NCBI RefSeq assembly: GCF_014197015.1
Contig: NZ_JACIET010000001.1
Location: 2,629,603-2,693,602 of the forward strand
Reading direction: 5' to 3'
Length of the DNA stretch: 64,000 bases
Source of the DNA: Niveibacterium umoris
GTDB taxonomy: Bacteria; Pseudomonadota; Gammaproteobacteria; Burkholderiales; Rhodocyclaceae
Under the pieces are notes generated by a model, which searched no databases, was not told where the DNA came from, and saw only the letters and a program-made list of their open reading frames with translations. Positions 24,630 through 33,647 of the stretch are shown here, piece after piece; position 1 is the first letter of the stretch, and the number at the start of each line of letters is the position of its first letter. The position numbers and the translations under genes are program-made.

Positions 24630-26218
24630 TGCTGACGACGCGCTGCCCGCACTGCGGCACCGCGTTCCGCGTCAAGCCGGAACAACTGCGCGCACGCGGC
24701 GGCCGGGTGCGCTGCGGCCATTGCCAGGCGCCCTTTTCGGCACTCGAATCGCTGATCGACGTCGTCCCGGAGGCGCCCGCACCGGATGCCACGGGTGGCA
24801 GCGACAGCGCACCGGTCTCCGCTCCAGCCAACGCCCTTGCGCACGCCAGCAGCGCAACGCCATCCGAGGCGCCGACACCCAGCGCTGCGGCCTCGGAACC
24901 CGCATCGGCCGCGTCGGCGCCAGTGAACGAACCGGTGCCGCAAGCGGTGCCGGCCGCCACACCGAAGCCCGATACGCTGCCCACGCAAGAAACAGTGGAG
25001 ATTCGGCCCGCTCCGGTCGCGATCAGTTCGGTGCTGGCCTCGCACCGTGCAAGCACCTGGGGTGGCAGCGCTGGGCACGAACTCGCCCCGCCGATGCCGG
25101 AGCTCGATCCCTCGGCGCCCCATCGCCCCCAGTTCGATCTCGACTTCGACCTGGATTCGGACGAACTGCCGGTCAGCACGCCAGCCGTCACGCCTGCGCC
25201 TGCGCCGGTGACCAGCGACTTCGTGCGCCCGGTCCGTTCGGACGAGAAGACCACGTTGACCTTCGATTGGCGCGCCGGCAACGACATTCCTGGCGGCCTG
25301 GGCGGCCCTGCCGAGCCCCACGAGTCGGAAGTGGATCTCTCGGCACCGGATTGGCATCAGGACTTGCCGGAAAGTCGCGCTGACGGTGCTGTGACCGAAG
25401 TGCCCTTGGACGCTGACGACGCATCGCCAGAGCAGACGGACGACGAGCCAGTATTCGTCACCGCATTTGCGTCGCCGTCGGGGCAGTCGACAACGCCTGA
25501 TTGGCAGGCGCTGACTGCGCCGGAAGCGGCCGAGGAGATCGGCGAGGACCGCTTTTCACCGCTGCCCGAGCCGACCTTCACCAGTAACGAAACGCATGTT
25601 GATGAGATCACCGAGGCGCCGAACGAGCCCGAGCTGATCGAGCACGAAGCCGATGAGCACGATGCCTATGAGCACGGTGCCACCGGCCCGAAGAGCGACT
25701 TCGTGCACAGCTTTGACTGGGACCGATCGCACGCCCGGCGCAGCGCAAGCTGGCCGTGGGCGCTGGGCGCGAGCGTGTTGCTGATCGCCACCGTCGCACA
25801 GGCGCTGCTGTGGGCGCGCCACGACATCGCGCGGGAATTCCCGACCACACGCCCCCTCTTTGAAACCGCCTGCGCCCGGATCGGCTGCGCAATGCCCTGG
25901 CCGCGCGTCGCGGGGCTTATCAGCATTGATGCCTCCGATCTGCATCCACGCCCAGACCGCAACGGCCAGCTTGAACTCAGCGGCACGCTGCACAACAAGG
26001 CCGCATTTGCGCAGGCCTACCCCTACCTCGAAGTCACGCTGACTGACGTCTTCAACCGGGCGCTTGTGCGACGCGCACTGCCGCCGGAAACCTGGCTACC
26101 GCCCTCGCTGAAGGCCACGCCCTCTTTCGCGCCCACCAGCGACGTGGCCTTCACGATCTACCTCGATGCCGAAGGACAGGCAGCGACCGGCTACAAGCTC
26201 TACGCGTTTTATCCGTAG
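24629..26218 (+). CDS. Zinc-ribbon and DUF3426 membrane protein
   Basis: A 529-residue protein. The N-terminal MJ0042-type zinc finger has two CxxC pairs (CPHC, CGHC) in residues 6-33. A long acidic, Ala/Pro/Glu-rich low-complexity region runs to about residue 365. One membrane helix is at about 374-394, then the C-terminal DUF3426 domain (LSGTLHNKAAFAQAYPYLEV, then LPPETWLPPS and YKLYAFYP). The topology implies a cytoplasmic finger and a periplasmic DUF3426 domain. Function is unknown; conserved linkage to prmA is the main clue. The low-complexity part is long for the family. A hairpin terminator follows. Confidence 0.87.
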   Translation: MLTTRCPHCGTAFRVKPEQLRARGGRVRCGHCQAPFSALESLIDVVPEAPAPDATGGSDSAPVSAPANALAHASSATPSEAPTPSAAASEPASAASAPVNEPVPQAVPAATPKPDTLPTQETVEIRPAPVAISSVLASHRASTWGGSAGHELAPPMPELDPSAPHRPQFDLDFDLDSDELPVSTPAVTPAPAPVTSDFVRPVRSDEKTTLTFDWRAGNDIPGGLGGPAEPHESEVDLSAPDWHQDLPESRADGAVTEVPLDADDASPEQTDDEPVFVTAFASPSGQSTTPDWQALTAPEAAEEIGEDRFSPLPEPTFTSNETHVDEITEAPNEPELIEHEADEHDAYEHGATGPKSDFVHSFDWDRSHARRSASWPWALGASVLLIATVAQALLWARHDIAREFPTTRPLFETACARIGCAMPWPRVAGLISIDASDLHPRPDRNGQLELSGTLHNKAAFAQAYPYLEVTLTDVFNRALVRRALPPETWLPPSLKATPSFAPTSDVAFTIYLDAEGQAATGYKLYAFYP

Positions 26219-26224
26219 AAGGGA

Positions 26225-26250
26225 TTGCTGCATCGCAGCAAGTTTTTCTT
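26225..26250 (+). terminator. Likely terminator of the accB-DUF3426 run
   Basis: TTGCTGC, loop ATC, GCAGCAA, then GTTTTTCTT, seven bases after the stop codon. A short but perfect stem with a T run. Confidence 0.65.
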
Positions 26251-26304
26251 ATCGGGCAATCTGTAGCTTGAATTGGCAGTAATGTCCTCCTGGGATAGCC
26301 TTTG

Positions 26305-26316
26305 TGCTGCGCAGCA
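26305..26316. promoter_or_regulatory. TGCTGCGCAGCA palindrome upstream of a small gene
   Basis: A 12-base perfect palindrome inside TTTGTGCTGCGCAGCAAAAC, 48 bases before the ATG at 26364. It is not followed by a T run and lies upstream of a gene, so an operator is more likely than a terminator. The regulator is unknown. Confidence 0.4.
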
Positions 26317-26363
26317 AAACAAGAACAGGCGCACGTAGCACATTTACCCCGGAGGTACCCAGC

Positions 26364-26579
26364 ATGAGCAATCACGCATTGGAAGTATTTGAAGTATCCG
26401 ATGGCTTCGTCCGTGTCTTTGCGGGCGTCTATGCCGAAAACGACGGCTTCTTTGCCGAGATCCACGAGCAGCGCGACGGCGCAATCCGGCGCCTCGACAA
26501 GTCCGACATCATGCCCTCGCGCGAAATCGCCGAGGCTTGGGTGCAGAGCCGATCCTGGTTCAAGAACAACGTCGCCTGA
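26364..26579 (+). CDS. Small paralogous protein A, 71 residues
   Basis: A 71-residue acidic soluble protein starting at ATG 26364 after CCGGAGGTACCCAGC, a strong ribosome binding site. The core GVYAENDGFFAEIHEQRDG and the later MPSREIAEAWVQSR are shared with the gene 200 bases downstream, so the two are paralogues. No signal peptide, membrane segment or cysteine is seen. The strand-rich GVYA..DGFFAEI followed by a helix suggests a compact alpha/beta fold (inference). It has its own terminator at 26642-26677. I do not recognise the family. Confidence 0.75.
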   Translation: MSNHALEVFEVSDGFVRVFAGVYAENDGFFAEIHEQRDGAIRRLDKSDIMPSREIAEAWVQSRSWFKNNVA

Positions 26580-26641
26580 TACCACAAAGGGTATCTTTCC
26601 CCTGCATGCGCAGGGCGACGCTGCATCCGAGCCTGACCGAC

Positions 26642-26677
26642 AAAGGCCGCCGACCCAGGCGGCCTTTATGCTTTTTG
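26642..26677 (+). terminator. Terminator after small protein A
   Basis: Ten-base-pair stem AAAGGCCGCC / GGCGGCCTTT with loop GACCCA, followed by ATGCTTTTTG. Confidence 0.85.
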
Positions 26678-26720
26678 TGTCCCGAATAGAAAAAACTATA
26701 GCGATATCAAAAGCTTGAAT

Positions 26721-26749
26721 TTGTTAGCTGTCGAAGCAGCGCTTAGAAT
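26721..26749 (+). promoter_or_regulatory. Sigma-70-type promoter for small protein B
   Basis: TTGTTA at 26721-26726, a 17-base spacer, then TAGAAT at 26744-26749. The ATG at 26787 lies about 30 bases after the expected transcription start. Confidence 0.6.
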
Positions 26750-26786
26750 TCAAATCACAGAGAGATCTAAAAGAAAGGAAATGACC

Positions 26787-26990
26787 ATGGCTCCGCTTCC
26801 CCTCGACGTGATGGATTCCGGCACTGGCCGCAACTGTGTTTTCGGCGGTGTATACGCTGCCAACGACGGCTTTTTTGCCGAGATCCACGAACAGAAAGAC
26901 GGCCGTGTCCGTCTGATCGAAAAATCCAGCTCCCTGCCGACGCGCGAAGTCGCCGTGGCATGGATGCGCGCCCGCTGCCAAGGCGGCTGA
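26787..26990 (+). CDS. Small paralogous protein B, 67 residues
   Basis: A 67-residue soluble protein, paralogous to the gene at 26364. The core GVYAANDGFFAEIHEQKDG and the LPTREVAVAWMRAR helix align without gaps, while the first 20 residues (MAPLPLDVMDSGTGRNCVFG) differ. AAAGGAA lies seven bases before ATG 26787; ATG 26781 is too close to it. It has its own sigma-70-like promoter and a strong terminator, so the two copies are transcribed separately and may be differently regulated. Family not recognised. Confidence 0.75.
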   Translation: MAPLPLDVMDSGTGRNCVFGGVYAANDGFFAEIHEQKDGRVRLIEKSSSLPTREVAVAWMRARCQGG

Positions 26991-27057
26991 TGCTCCCCCT
27001 TCCGGGGCTGGCCGCAAGGCTCGCACCCGGACAAGCGCCGAAACAGGCGCACAAAAA

Positions 27058-27090
27058 ACAAACTGGACCGCGAGGTCCAGTTTGTCTTTG
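27058..27090. terminator. Bidirectional terminator between small protein B and the glycosylase
   Basis: Twelve-base-pair stem ACAAACTGGACC / GGTCCAGTTTGT with loop GCGA. It has CTTTG on the plus side and TTTTTTG on the minus side, where it ends the glycosylase/GGDEF transcript. Confidence 0.85.
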
Positions 27091-27155
27091 TGCCGCCGCA
27101 CTGCGTCCCCTGGTGCTGTGCCGGCCACGGATCAGCGGGATCGGCACCGCGGGCG

Positions 27156-27800
27156 CTAGTCGGCGTCCGCTGCCTGCCAGAGATACCAGCTCGCCACGCT
27201 GCGCCAGGGCGCCCAGGCAGCACCGATTTCACGCAGCTCACGCGACGTCGGCATGGCATCGAGGCCGTGCGCCCGTGCATAGCCGGCGCGGACGCCATAG
27301 TCGTCCACCGGCAGCACATCCAGTCGCCCCAGCGTGAAGATCAGGAACATTTCGACCGTCCAGCGCCCGACGCCACGCGCGGCCGTGAGGCGCGCGATGA
27401 TCGCCTCGTCATCCAGGTGGTCGAGTTCGCCAGACGCGACCGGGATCAAGCCTTCATGCGCCTTTGCGGCGATGTCGCGAAGATAGCCCTGCTTCTGCCG
27501 CGACAGCCCGGCCGACCGCAGGTGTTCGTCGCTCGCAGCAAGAAGCTGCGCGGGAGATGGAAAGTCGTGACCCGGGAACAGCGCCAGGAAACGACGGTGG
27601 ATAGTTTCAGCCGCCTTGCCCGCGAGTTGCTGATACATCACTGCGGTCACGAGCGCCGCATAGGGCGATCGATCCGGTTGCGGCACGATGCCGCAGTGCC
27701 CGTGACGGGCGATCAGCAACCCAAGCGCTGGGTCTGCGGCGGCAAGCCCACGCTCAGCCGCGCGCAGACGCCGCACGGTCGCCGTCGGGATCGCGCTCAT
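27156..27800 (-). CDS. DNA-3-methyladenine glycosylase, HhH-GPD family
   Basis: A 214-residue base-excision repair enzyme of the AlkA-like helix-hairpin-helix family, which removes alkylated purines. It has SPYAALVTAVMYQQLAGKAA at the start of the domain, the hairpin LTAARGVGRWTVEMFL, and the catalytic Asp in LPVDDYGVRAGYARA. It lacks the N-terminal domain of E. coli AlkA, so it resembles the shorter MagI or yeast MAG-type enzymes. It overlaps the upstream GGDEF gene by four bases (ATGA), an unusual pairing that implies co-translation. Confidence 0.88.
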   Translation of the reverse strand: MSAIPTATVRRLRAAERGLAAADPALGLLIARHGHCGIVPQPDRSPYAALVTAVMYQQLAGKAAETIHRRFLALFPGHDFPSPAQLLAASDEHLRSAGLSRQKQGYLRDIAAKAHEGLIPVASGELDHLDDEAIIARLTAARGVGRWTVEMFLIFTLGRLDVLPVDDYGVRAGYARAHGLDAMPTSRELREIGAAWAPWRSVASWYLWQAADAD

Positions 27801-29023
27801 GCGCGCAAGGGATTACGCAGGAAACTGGTGAGCGGGCCGGACTCGTCGCTGGCGCCCTGAGGGTCTACGGGTGTCGGTGCCTGCCAGCCCTCGATCCGGT
27901 TGCCACCAGCTTCGCGTGCCGCCGCCAGCGCCAGATCGGCGCGCCGCACGACGGCATGCGGGCGCTCGCCTTGCAGGCTGTCAGCAACGCCAATGCTCAC
28001 GCTGACCGCAATCGCGCCATCGCCCAGGCGTACCGGCTCGCCGGTGATGGCACGCCGCACGCGTTCGGCGAAGCGCTGGGCATCAACGAGATTCGTTTCG
28101 GGCAGTAGGACGCAAAACTCGTCACCGCTGAAGCGCGCGCACATGTCGTCGGCGCGCGCCACGACCAGCAGGCGTTTCGAGATTTCGACCAGCACCCGAT
28201 CGCCGGCCGAGGCACCGAAGCCCTCATCGATCGCGCCAAAGCGGTCGATGTTGAGCATTACCACGCCATAGAGCCGGCCGCTGCGTTGCGAACGGGCATG
28301 CTGCCGCACCAGCGCTTCGGTCAGCGACAATCGGTTCGCGAGCCCCGTCAGGTCATCGATGCGTGCCAGTCGCCCCAGTTGCGCAGCCACCCGCAGGTTC
28401 GCCCAAAGCAACCAGCCGAAGGTCAGCATCAACGACAGCACGCTGACGCCGACGTAACACAGCACACGATTCAGTTCGTCGTGTGCCAGCAGGCCGCCCG
28501 GCAGCCAGGTCGCCGCGATCCGCGCACAGAAAACCCCGCCCAGCCCGGTGGCCGCCAGCAACACCACCACGCGAGCAGGCTGTTCTTCCGGCGCACCCGG
28601 CTCCAGGACGCGCACCGCGATGGCGCCGTTCACGCTCACGAGCAGCAGCGAGACCAAGGTGACACGCAAGGCATCCAGCATTGGCGTACCACTCAGTCCG
28701 ATGCTCACGACAAGGGCAAGGGTGGCTGCTGCAGGGATCAACGCGACGCGAGCAGGGGCGCCGTCGAACCGGCGCAGCCCTTCGAGAAAGGCCACGAAGC
28801 CGGACAGCACGCCGGCGTTGAAGATCGCGCGCCCGCCCGGAAGGGCGTAGATCATGTTCGCCACCAACGCGAGCACACCCAGGGCGACCAGCGCCATGCC
28901 CAGACTCAGCAGATCGCCCCCCGGCAATTCGCTGCGTCGTCGCACCGTCAGAACCAATACCAAGGCCAGCGCCGCGTGAATCGCGGCCGCCATGACAGCC
29001 ATTGTGGGCTCGTGAAACAGCAT
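27797..29023 (-). CDS. Membrane-bound diguanylate cyclase (GGDEF)
   Basis: A 408-residue protein. Residues 1-205 hold six or more hydrophobic helices forming an uncharacterised membrane sensor, and residues about 225-390 form a GGDEF domain. The active site reads SGDEF (FSGDEFCVLLP), a functional variant, and an inhibitory RxxD site (RADD) stands five residues upstream. It should therefore make c-di-GMP and be product-inhibited. DDLTGLANR marks the domain start. ATG 29023 is preceded by AGGGGA. The C-terminus ends with a short tail after the domain. The gene overlaps the glycosylase gene downstream. Confidence 0.9.
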   Translation of the reverse strand: MLFHEPTMAVMAAAIHAALALVLVLTVRRRSELPGGDLLSLGMALVALGVLALVANMIYALPGGRAIFNAGVLSGFVAFLEGLRRFDGAPARVALIPAAATLALVVSIGLSGTPMLDALRVTLVSLLLVSVNGAIAVRVLEPGAPEEQPARVVVLLAATGLGGVFCARIAATWLPGGLLAHDELNRVLCYVGVSVLSLMLTFGWLLWANLRVAAQLGRLARIDDLTGLANRLSLTEALVRQHARSQRSGRLYGVVMLNIDRFGAIDEGFGASAGDRVLVEISKRLLVVARADDMCARFSGDEFCVLLPETNLVDAQRFAERVRRAITGEPVRLGDGAIAVSVSIGVADSLQGERPHAVVRRADLALAAAREAGGNRIEGWQAPTPVDPQGASDESGPLTSFLRNPLRA

Positions 29024-29171
29024 GTTGGCGTCCCCTCTGCCGCGTCGCGTGGCACCGTCTGTGCATCGACACACGCCTTGCCGCCGAAGCGGCGAACAAG
29101 CACATCGTACGCGTGGGAAAGCATCCCGTCCGCGAAATCCGTCAGATTTTTCGACAAACTCCTCGCTGGGC

Positions 29172-30452
29172 TCAAGCGCGCGGGCGACGCACCAGGCCCG
29201 CCATCCTCGCCCCCAGCAGCAGGCCCAGCCCCATCGCGCCGACCACGAAACACGCCTTGAAGAAACAGGCAAATGTACCAGCCAGCAATGCAGGGTCGGC
29301 GTGGGCGCCTTCGCGTGCAACCTGCATGGCGCCAGCGATGCCCTGATAGATGAACACCCCGGGCATCATCGGCACCGCACCGGCAAAGGCCACCGCGGCA
29401 AAGGGCACGCGCAGGCGATCGACCGCCACGTTGGCCATGGCGCCAATGGCGAGGCACGCGGCGAGCGTCGCGATTTCCTGTGACACGCCGTTCTGCATGG
29501 CAAGGAAACGGATGCCGTGGCCCACCATGCCGCACAACACGGAGATCCAGAGCACCCGCCACGGTTCGTTATAGAACGCACCGAAGCCGCACGCGGCAAG
29601 CCCGGCCAGCAGGATGTCCGTCAGCAAGGTGAGGTGCGCGTCGGCCGAAGGCGTTGCAGCAACGGTGGTCATGCCGAGCGTGATCCAGCCACCAAGAAAC
29701 ACGCCCAGCGCGGCGGCGACAAGGATGCCGATCGCGAGTCCCAGGCGCGATATGCCGGTCTGCATGTGGTTTTCGAGCATGTCGTAGAGCCCGTTGATGA
29801 GGTGCGGGCCGGGCACCAGCATCAGGGCCGGCACCATCAGACAGAACCCCGGCGTGGCCGTCCACCCCGCCCGAATCACCAGCCCGCCCATCACCGATCC
29901 GATCAGCGCCGCGGTGAAGGGCATCGCAAACAGCACTACGTGGCGCTTGGCCAGTTCCTGGCGCGCCAGCAGGCCCAGCCCCGACGAAACGCCGCTCACC
30001 ACCACCGCGCCCCAGTCGGCCTGCAGCAGGCGTGCCAGCGCCGCTGCCGCAATGCCGAAGATCGCCGCCAGCAGCCAGCGGTTATGGCGTTTCGAACGCT
30101 GCTCGATTGAATCGAGTTCGGCGATTGCGTCGCTCAGCGACATGCGGTCTTCGCACACCGCATCGACGATGCCATTGACCGCAGCGCTGACCGCCACGTT
30201 GATCCGCAACTCCGGCGCCTGGGCGTGATACTGGTGGCCACCGGGCGAAAACAGTGTGACCCCGCGATAGGTCACGAAGACCAGGACATCGACACCAAGA
30301 TGGCGCGCCGCGCGCACCAACTTGCGATGCAACAGCTCGGACCGCATGTTGTATTCGAGCAAAAGGCGCGCAGTGCGATGCAGGAAGTTCATTGCTGCGT
30401 CGGGTTCTGCCGAAAATGCGTCGTGCGCGAGTTCGGGTTGGGCAGGATTCAT
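29172..30452 (-). CDS. Threonine/serine exporter, ThrE family (fused YjjP-YjjB)
   Basis: A 426-residue inner-membrane protein joining both halves of the ThrE fold. The N-terminal DUF1212 part (LLEYNMRSELLHRKLVRAA) leads into a cytoplasmic beta domain and five helices. The C-terminal DUF3815 part starts near residue 285 with a further five helices. Relatives export threonine and serine in a proton-motive-force-dependent way. MNPAQ at ATG 30452 is used; an open frame runs upstream, but no better start is seen. A 148-base gap separates it from the cyclase gene. Confidence 0.85.
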   Translation of the reverse strand: MNPAQPELAHDAFSAEPDAAMNFLHRTARLLLEYNMRSELLHRKLVRAARHLGVDVLVFVTYRGVTLFSPGGHQYHAQAPELRINVAVSAAVNGIVDAVCEDRMSLSDAIAELDSIEQRSKRHNRWLLAAIFGIAAAALARLLQADWGAVVVSGVSSGLGLLARQELAKRHVVLFAMPFTAALIGSVMGGLVIRAGWTATPGFCLMVPALMLVPGPHLINGLYDMLENHMQTGISRLGLAIGILVAAALGVFLGGWITLGMTTVAATPSADAHLTLLTDILLAGLAACGFGAFYNEPWRVLWISVLCGMVGHGIRFLAMQNGVSQEIATLAACLAIGAMANVAVDRLRVPFAAVAFAGAVPMMPGVFIYQGIAGAMQVAREGAHADPALLAGTFACFFKACFVVGAMGLGLLLGARMAGLVRRPRA

Positions 30453-30685
30453 TGTATGGCCTCTGCGACGAGCGTCCGGAAACGCCCGTGGTCTGCGGGT
30501 TTGCAGGTTCCGGATGCTAGCCGATCGGCGTATGGGGCACATCCGCGTGGGTCAACCCTGGTTCCGCTTGAACAAACTTGCAGCGCGACCTGGCGCTTTC
30601 TATGCTTCTCGCATTGACTCCAAACCGCCGGCGGGCGCCACAAGCACCACGCCGGTTTTCCAGCCCGACAGAGAAGGAGTGACTC

Positions 30686-32260
30686 ATGGTGTTTCGCAAA
30701 CGGCAGCTTGTGGTCTCCATCGCATTTGCGTTGTCCGGCATTAGCGCGGCTTCCGCCCAGGAAGCCCTGTCTGCGCCGGCTCGCCGTGCGCAAACGCATC
30801 TTCAGAATTTCAGCAGCTACGTCCAGGCGTCCGATGGCGATCAGTTCATCGCGCGCGGCACCATTGTTGATGCCGACGGTTCCGAACATGTGCGCTTCGA
30901 TCGCACTTACAAGGGGCTGCGCGTGATTGGCGGCGACGTGGTCGTACACTCCAACGCCCGCGGTCAGGCGATGCGTTTCAGCCACACGATGACCACACGC
31001 CACCAGCTCGACACGCATCCGACGCTGGACGACACCGCTGCCATCGCGAGCGCCGAGTCCGCCTTCCGCGGGCAACGCGACGCTGCCTCGCGCGCAGAGC
31101 AGGTGATCTACGCGCGCGGTGCCCGGCCGGCCCTTGCGTACGAGGTCATCACCACCGGCACCGCGCCGGACGGCACGCCGAGCGTGATGCACACCTTCAT
31201 CGATGCGCACGGCGGCCATGTGCTCGACAAGTGGGACGAGATCGAGACCGCCGCGACCGCCGGTACCGGCAAGAGCCTCTTCGATGGCGCCGTGCCACTC
31301 ACCACCGATAGCCAGACCACCGGCGGCTACGCGCTGCGCGACCCGTCGCGCGGCAACCACTACACCACCAACATGAAGAACCGCACCAGCGGCGGCACCA
31401 CCTTCACCGACGCCGACAACGTGTGGGGCAGCGGCACCACCGCCGACACCGCCACGGCGGCCGTTGACGCCACCTACGGCCAGAACATGACCTGGGACTA
31501 CTACAAGAACGTCCATGGTCGTAATGGCATCGCCAACGACGGGCGCGGCGCGTATTCGCGGGTGCACTACAGCCGCAACTATGTGAACGCGTTCTGGAGC
31601 GACTCCTGCTTTTGCATGACCTACGGCGACGGCGACGGCACCAGCTACTACCCGCTGGTGTCACTCGATGTGGCCGGCCACGAGATGACCCACGGCGTCA
31701 CCAGCCGCACCGCGAATCTCACCTACTCGGGCGAATCGGGCGGTCTCAACGAAGCCACTTCCGACATCTTCGGCACGCTGGTCGAGTTCTATGCCGGCAA
31801 CGCCTCGGACCCGGGCGACTACCTGATCGGCGAGAAGATCTTCGTCTCGAACAAGGGCGTCGCCAACCCGACCAAGGCGCTGCGTTACATGTTCAAGCCC
31901 AGCCTCGATGGCTCGTCGCCGGACTGCTACACCAGCACGATCGGCTCGCTCGACGTGCACTACTCGTCCGGCGTTGCGAACCATGTCTTCTACCTCATGG
32001 CTGAAGGCGCCGTGGTGCCCACCGGCTTCAACCTGACGCCGTCGCAACTGGTGTGCAATGGCGACACCGCCCTCACCGCGCTCGGGCGTGATGTGGCGGG
32101 CAAGATCTGGTATCGCGCCCTCACGGTGTACATGACGTCCAACACCAACTACAAGGGTGCGCGCACCGCAACCCTGAACGCAGCAGCCGACCTTTACGGC
32201 ACCAGCTCCGCGCAGTACGCGGCGGTGGGCCGTGCCTGGTCGGCCGTCAGCGTGAATTGA
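30686..32260 (+). CDS. Secreted thermolysin-family (M4) metalloprotease
   Basis: A 524-residue preproprotein. Signal peptide at about residues 1-25 (ALSGISAASA), FTP/PepSY propeptide to about 200, then the M4 catalytic domain. The zinc motif HEMTH has ligands His332 and His336, the third ligand lies in GGLNEATSDIFG, and the active-site His is in the DVHYSSGVANHVFY segment. It is secreted through Sec and, like relatives, probably type II secretion, and matures by autoprocessing. No C-terminal P-domain or PPC repeat is present. GAAGGAG precedes ATG 30686, and a clear terminator follows. Confidence 0.95.
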   Translation: MVFRKRQLVVSIAFALSGISAASAQEALSAPARRAQTHLQNFSSYVQASDGDQFIARGTIVDADGSEHVRFDRTYKGLRVIGGDVVVHSNARGQAMRFSHTMTTRHQLDTHPTLDDTAAIASAESAFRGQRDAASRAEQVIYARGARPALAYEVITTGTAPDGTPSVMHTFIDAHGGHVLDKWDEIETAATAGTGKSLFDGAVPLTTDSQTTGGYALRDPSRGNHYTTNMKNRTSGGTTFTDADNVWGSGTTADTATAAVDATYGQNMTWDYYKNVHGRNGIANDGRGAYSRVHYSRNYVNAFWSDSCFCMTYGDGDGTSYYPLVSLDVAGHEMTHGVTSRTANLTYSGESGGLNEATSDIFGTLVEFYAGNASDPGDYLIGEKIFVSNKGVANPTKALRYMFKPSLDGSSPDCYTSTIGSLDVHYSSGVANHVFYLMAEGAVVPTGFNLTPSQLVCNGDTALTALGRDVAGKIWYRALTVYMTSNTNYKGARTATLNAAADLYGTSSAQYAAVGRAWSAVSVN

Positions 32261-32276
32261 TCCGCAGCGCCTGAAG

Positions 32277-32318
32277 GATGGCCCGGTCGTCGAAGTGACG
32301 TCCGGGCCATTTTCTTGT
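32277..32318 (+). terminator. Terminator after the M4 protease gene
   Basis: Stem ATGGCCCGG / CCGGGCCAT around a 15-base loop, followed by TTTTCTT. Confidence 0.8.
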
Positions 32319-32383
32319 GGCACAGGGCTGGCGGAGTCCGTGAAGTTGCGGTACGAATAGCAGCAGACCGCAGGACCCCGACC

Positions 32384-32923
32384 ATGCTGACAGCGCCGCC
32401 CCCCAAGCTCCAGCTCGAACCCCTCGCCGCGCACCATGCCGCGCCATTCTGGCCGCACGCCCAGGACGCGGCGCTGTACGCCTATGTGCCGATCGAACAG
32501 CCCGAATCGGAGGTCGCCGTCGCCGCCTGGTTCGCGCGGCTTGCCGCCGGCGCACCGGCCGCTTTGCAGGAAGAGTGGCTCAACTGGGCCGTCGTGCTGC
32601 CCACCGAAGACGCCGTCGCCGGCATCGTCCAGGCCACCGTGGTGCCGGATGGCGAAGCCGAGCTTGCCTATCTCATCGCGCCCGCCTTCTGGCAGCGCGG
32701 CATCGGTTACCACGCCGTGCGCATGATGATCGACTGGCTGTGGCGCGAACGCGCCGTCACGACGCTGCGCGCCGTCGCCGACACCCGCAACCTGCGCTCA
32801 CAACAGCTGCTTGAACGCCTCGGTTTCGTGCTCGCCGGCGAGGTGCCTTCGTCGATCCGCGGCGAGCCGAGCATCGATCGCGTCTACGCCGGCCACGTGC
32901 GCGGGGTGCAGCGCGTGGCCTGA
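32384..32923 (+). CDS. GNAT acetyltransferase, RimJ/RimL type
   Basis: A 179-residue acetyl-CoA-dependent N-acetyltransferase. The layout is that of the RimJ/RimL branch: LQLEPLAAHHAAPF at the start, ELAYLIAPAFWQRGIGYHAV as the acetyl-CoA-binding motif A (Q.RGIG), and NLRSQQLLERLGFVLAGEV at the end. The substrate cannot be told. It converges with the M50 protease gene, whose stop is 7 bases away. Confidence 0.85.
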   Translation: MLTAPPPKLQLEPLAAHHAAPFWPHAQDAALYAYVPIEQPESEVAVAAWFARLAAGAPAALQEEWLNWAVVLPTEDAVAGIVQATVVPDGEAELAYLIAPAFWQRGIGYHAVRMMIDWLWRERAVTTLRAVADTRNLRSQQLLERLGFVLAGEVPSSIRGEPSIDRVYAGHVRGVQRVA

Positions 32924-32930
32924 TACCCGA

Positions 32931-33647
32931 TCAGAGGTGGCGCGGCAGGATCTCGTGCACCTCGTGGCTCATCACCGCGAGGAAGGCGAGCAGGCCGATG
33001 TACCACACCGCATAGGTGAGCCGGGTTTCCGACGAAGCCGTGTAGTAGGCCTGGTTCTCGGGCGCAGACGGATCGAAGCGCCACGCACGCATCACCTGCG
33101 GCGCTGCCATGATCGCCATCAGGATCAGCATCGGGCTGGGCCGCAACATGAACAGCCCGACCAGCACCGGCACGCCGATCAGCCAGATGCGCGGCGACAG
33201 CACCGCGGTGATGCGCCCGCCGTCGAAAGGCGAGAGCGGAATCATGTTGAACAGGTTGAGGAAGAAACCGGAGTAAGACACCGCCAGCAGCAGGTCGCTG
33301 CCGCTGTTGCGTGCCAGGTAGTAACAGGCGAGCGCGCCGAGCGTGCCGGCCAGCGGCCCGACAAGCCCGACGTAGGCTTCCGTCTCGGCGTCGTGCGGCA
33401 GATCCTTCAACTCGACCCACGCGCCGACAAACGGGATGAAGGTCGGTGCGCCAACCGCCAACCCGCGCTGGCGCGCCGCGATGTAATGCCCCATTTCGTG
33501 GATCAGGATCATCGCGACGAAACCCACCGCGTAACGCCAGCCCCAGATGAAGGCATACGCGAACACCGACAGCAGCATCGTGCCGCCGGTGGTCAGCAAC
33601 TTGCCGAACTTGAGCCCCGAGAACAGCAGGAACAGCAGCTTGCTCAT
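32931..33647 (-). CDS. Site-2-type membrane metalloprotease (M50)
   Basis: A 238-residue polytopic membrane protease. The zinc motif HEMGH (His50, Glu51, His54) sits at the end of a helix, and the second motif, NMIPLSPFDGG with Asp142, lies in a later helix, as in site-2 proteases that cut within membranes. No PDZ or CBS domain is attached, so it resembles the minimal Rip-type enzymes. The start at 33647 overlaps the stop of the DUF2167 gene (ATGA). The tight coupling suggests the DUF2167 protein is partner or substrate (inference). Confidence 0.85.
   Translation of the reverse strand: MSKLLFLLFSGLKFGKLLTTGGTMLLSVFAYAFIWGWRYAVGFVAMILIHEMGHYIAARQRGLAVGAPTFIPFVGAWVELKDLPHDAETEAYVGLVGPLAGTLGALACYYLARNSGSDLLLAVSYSGFFLNLFNMIPLSPFDGGRITAVLSPRIWLIGVPVLVGLFMLRPSPMLILMAIMAAPQVMRAWRFDPSAPENQAYYTASSETRLTYAVWYIGLLAFLAVMSHEVHEILPRHL

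Noticed and set aside
26225..26241. TTGCTGC-ATC-GCAGCAA as a regulator operator
   Set aside because: It lies seven bases after a stop and is followed by a T run, so a terminator explains it better.
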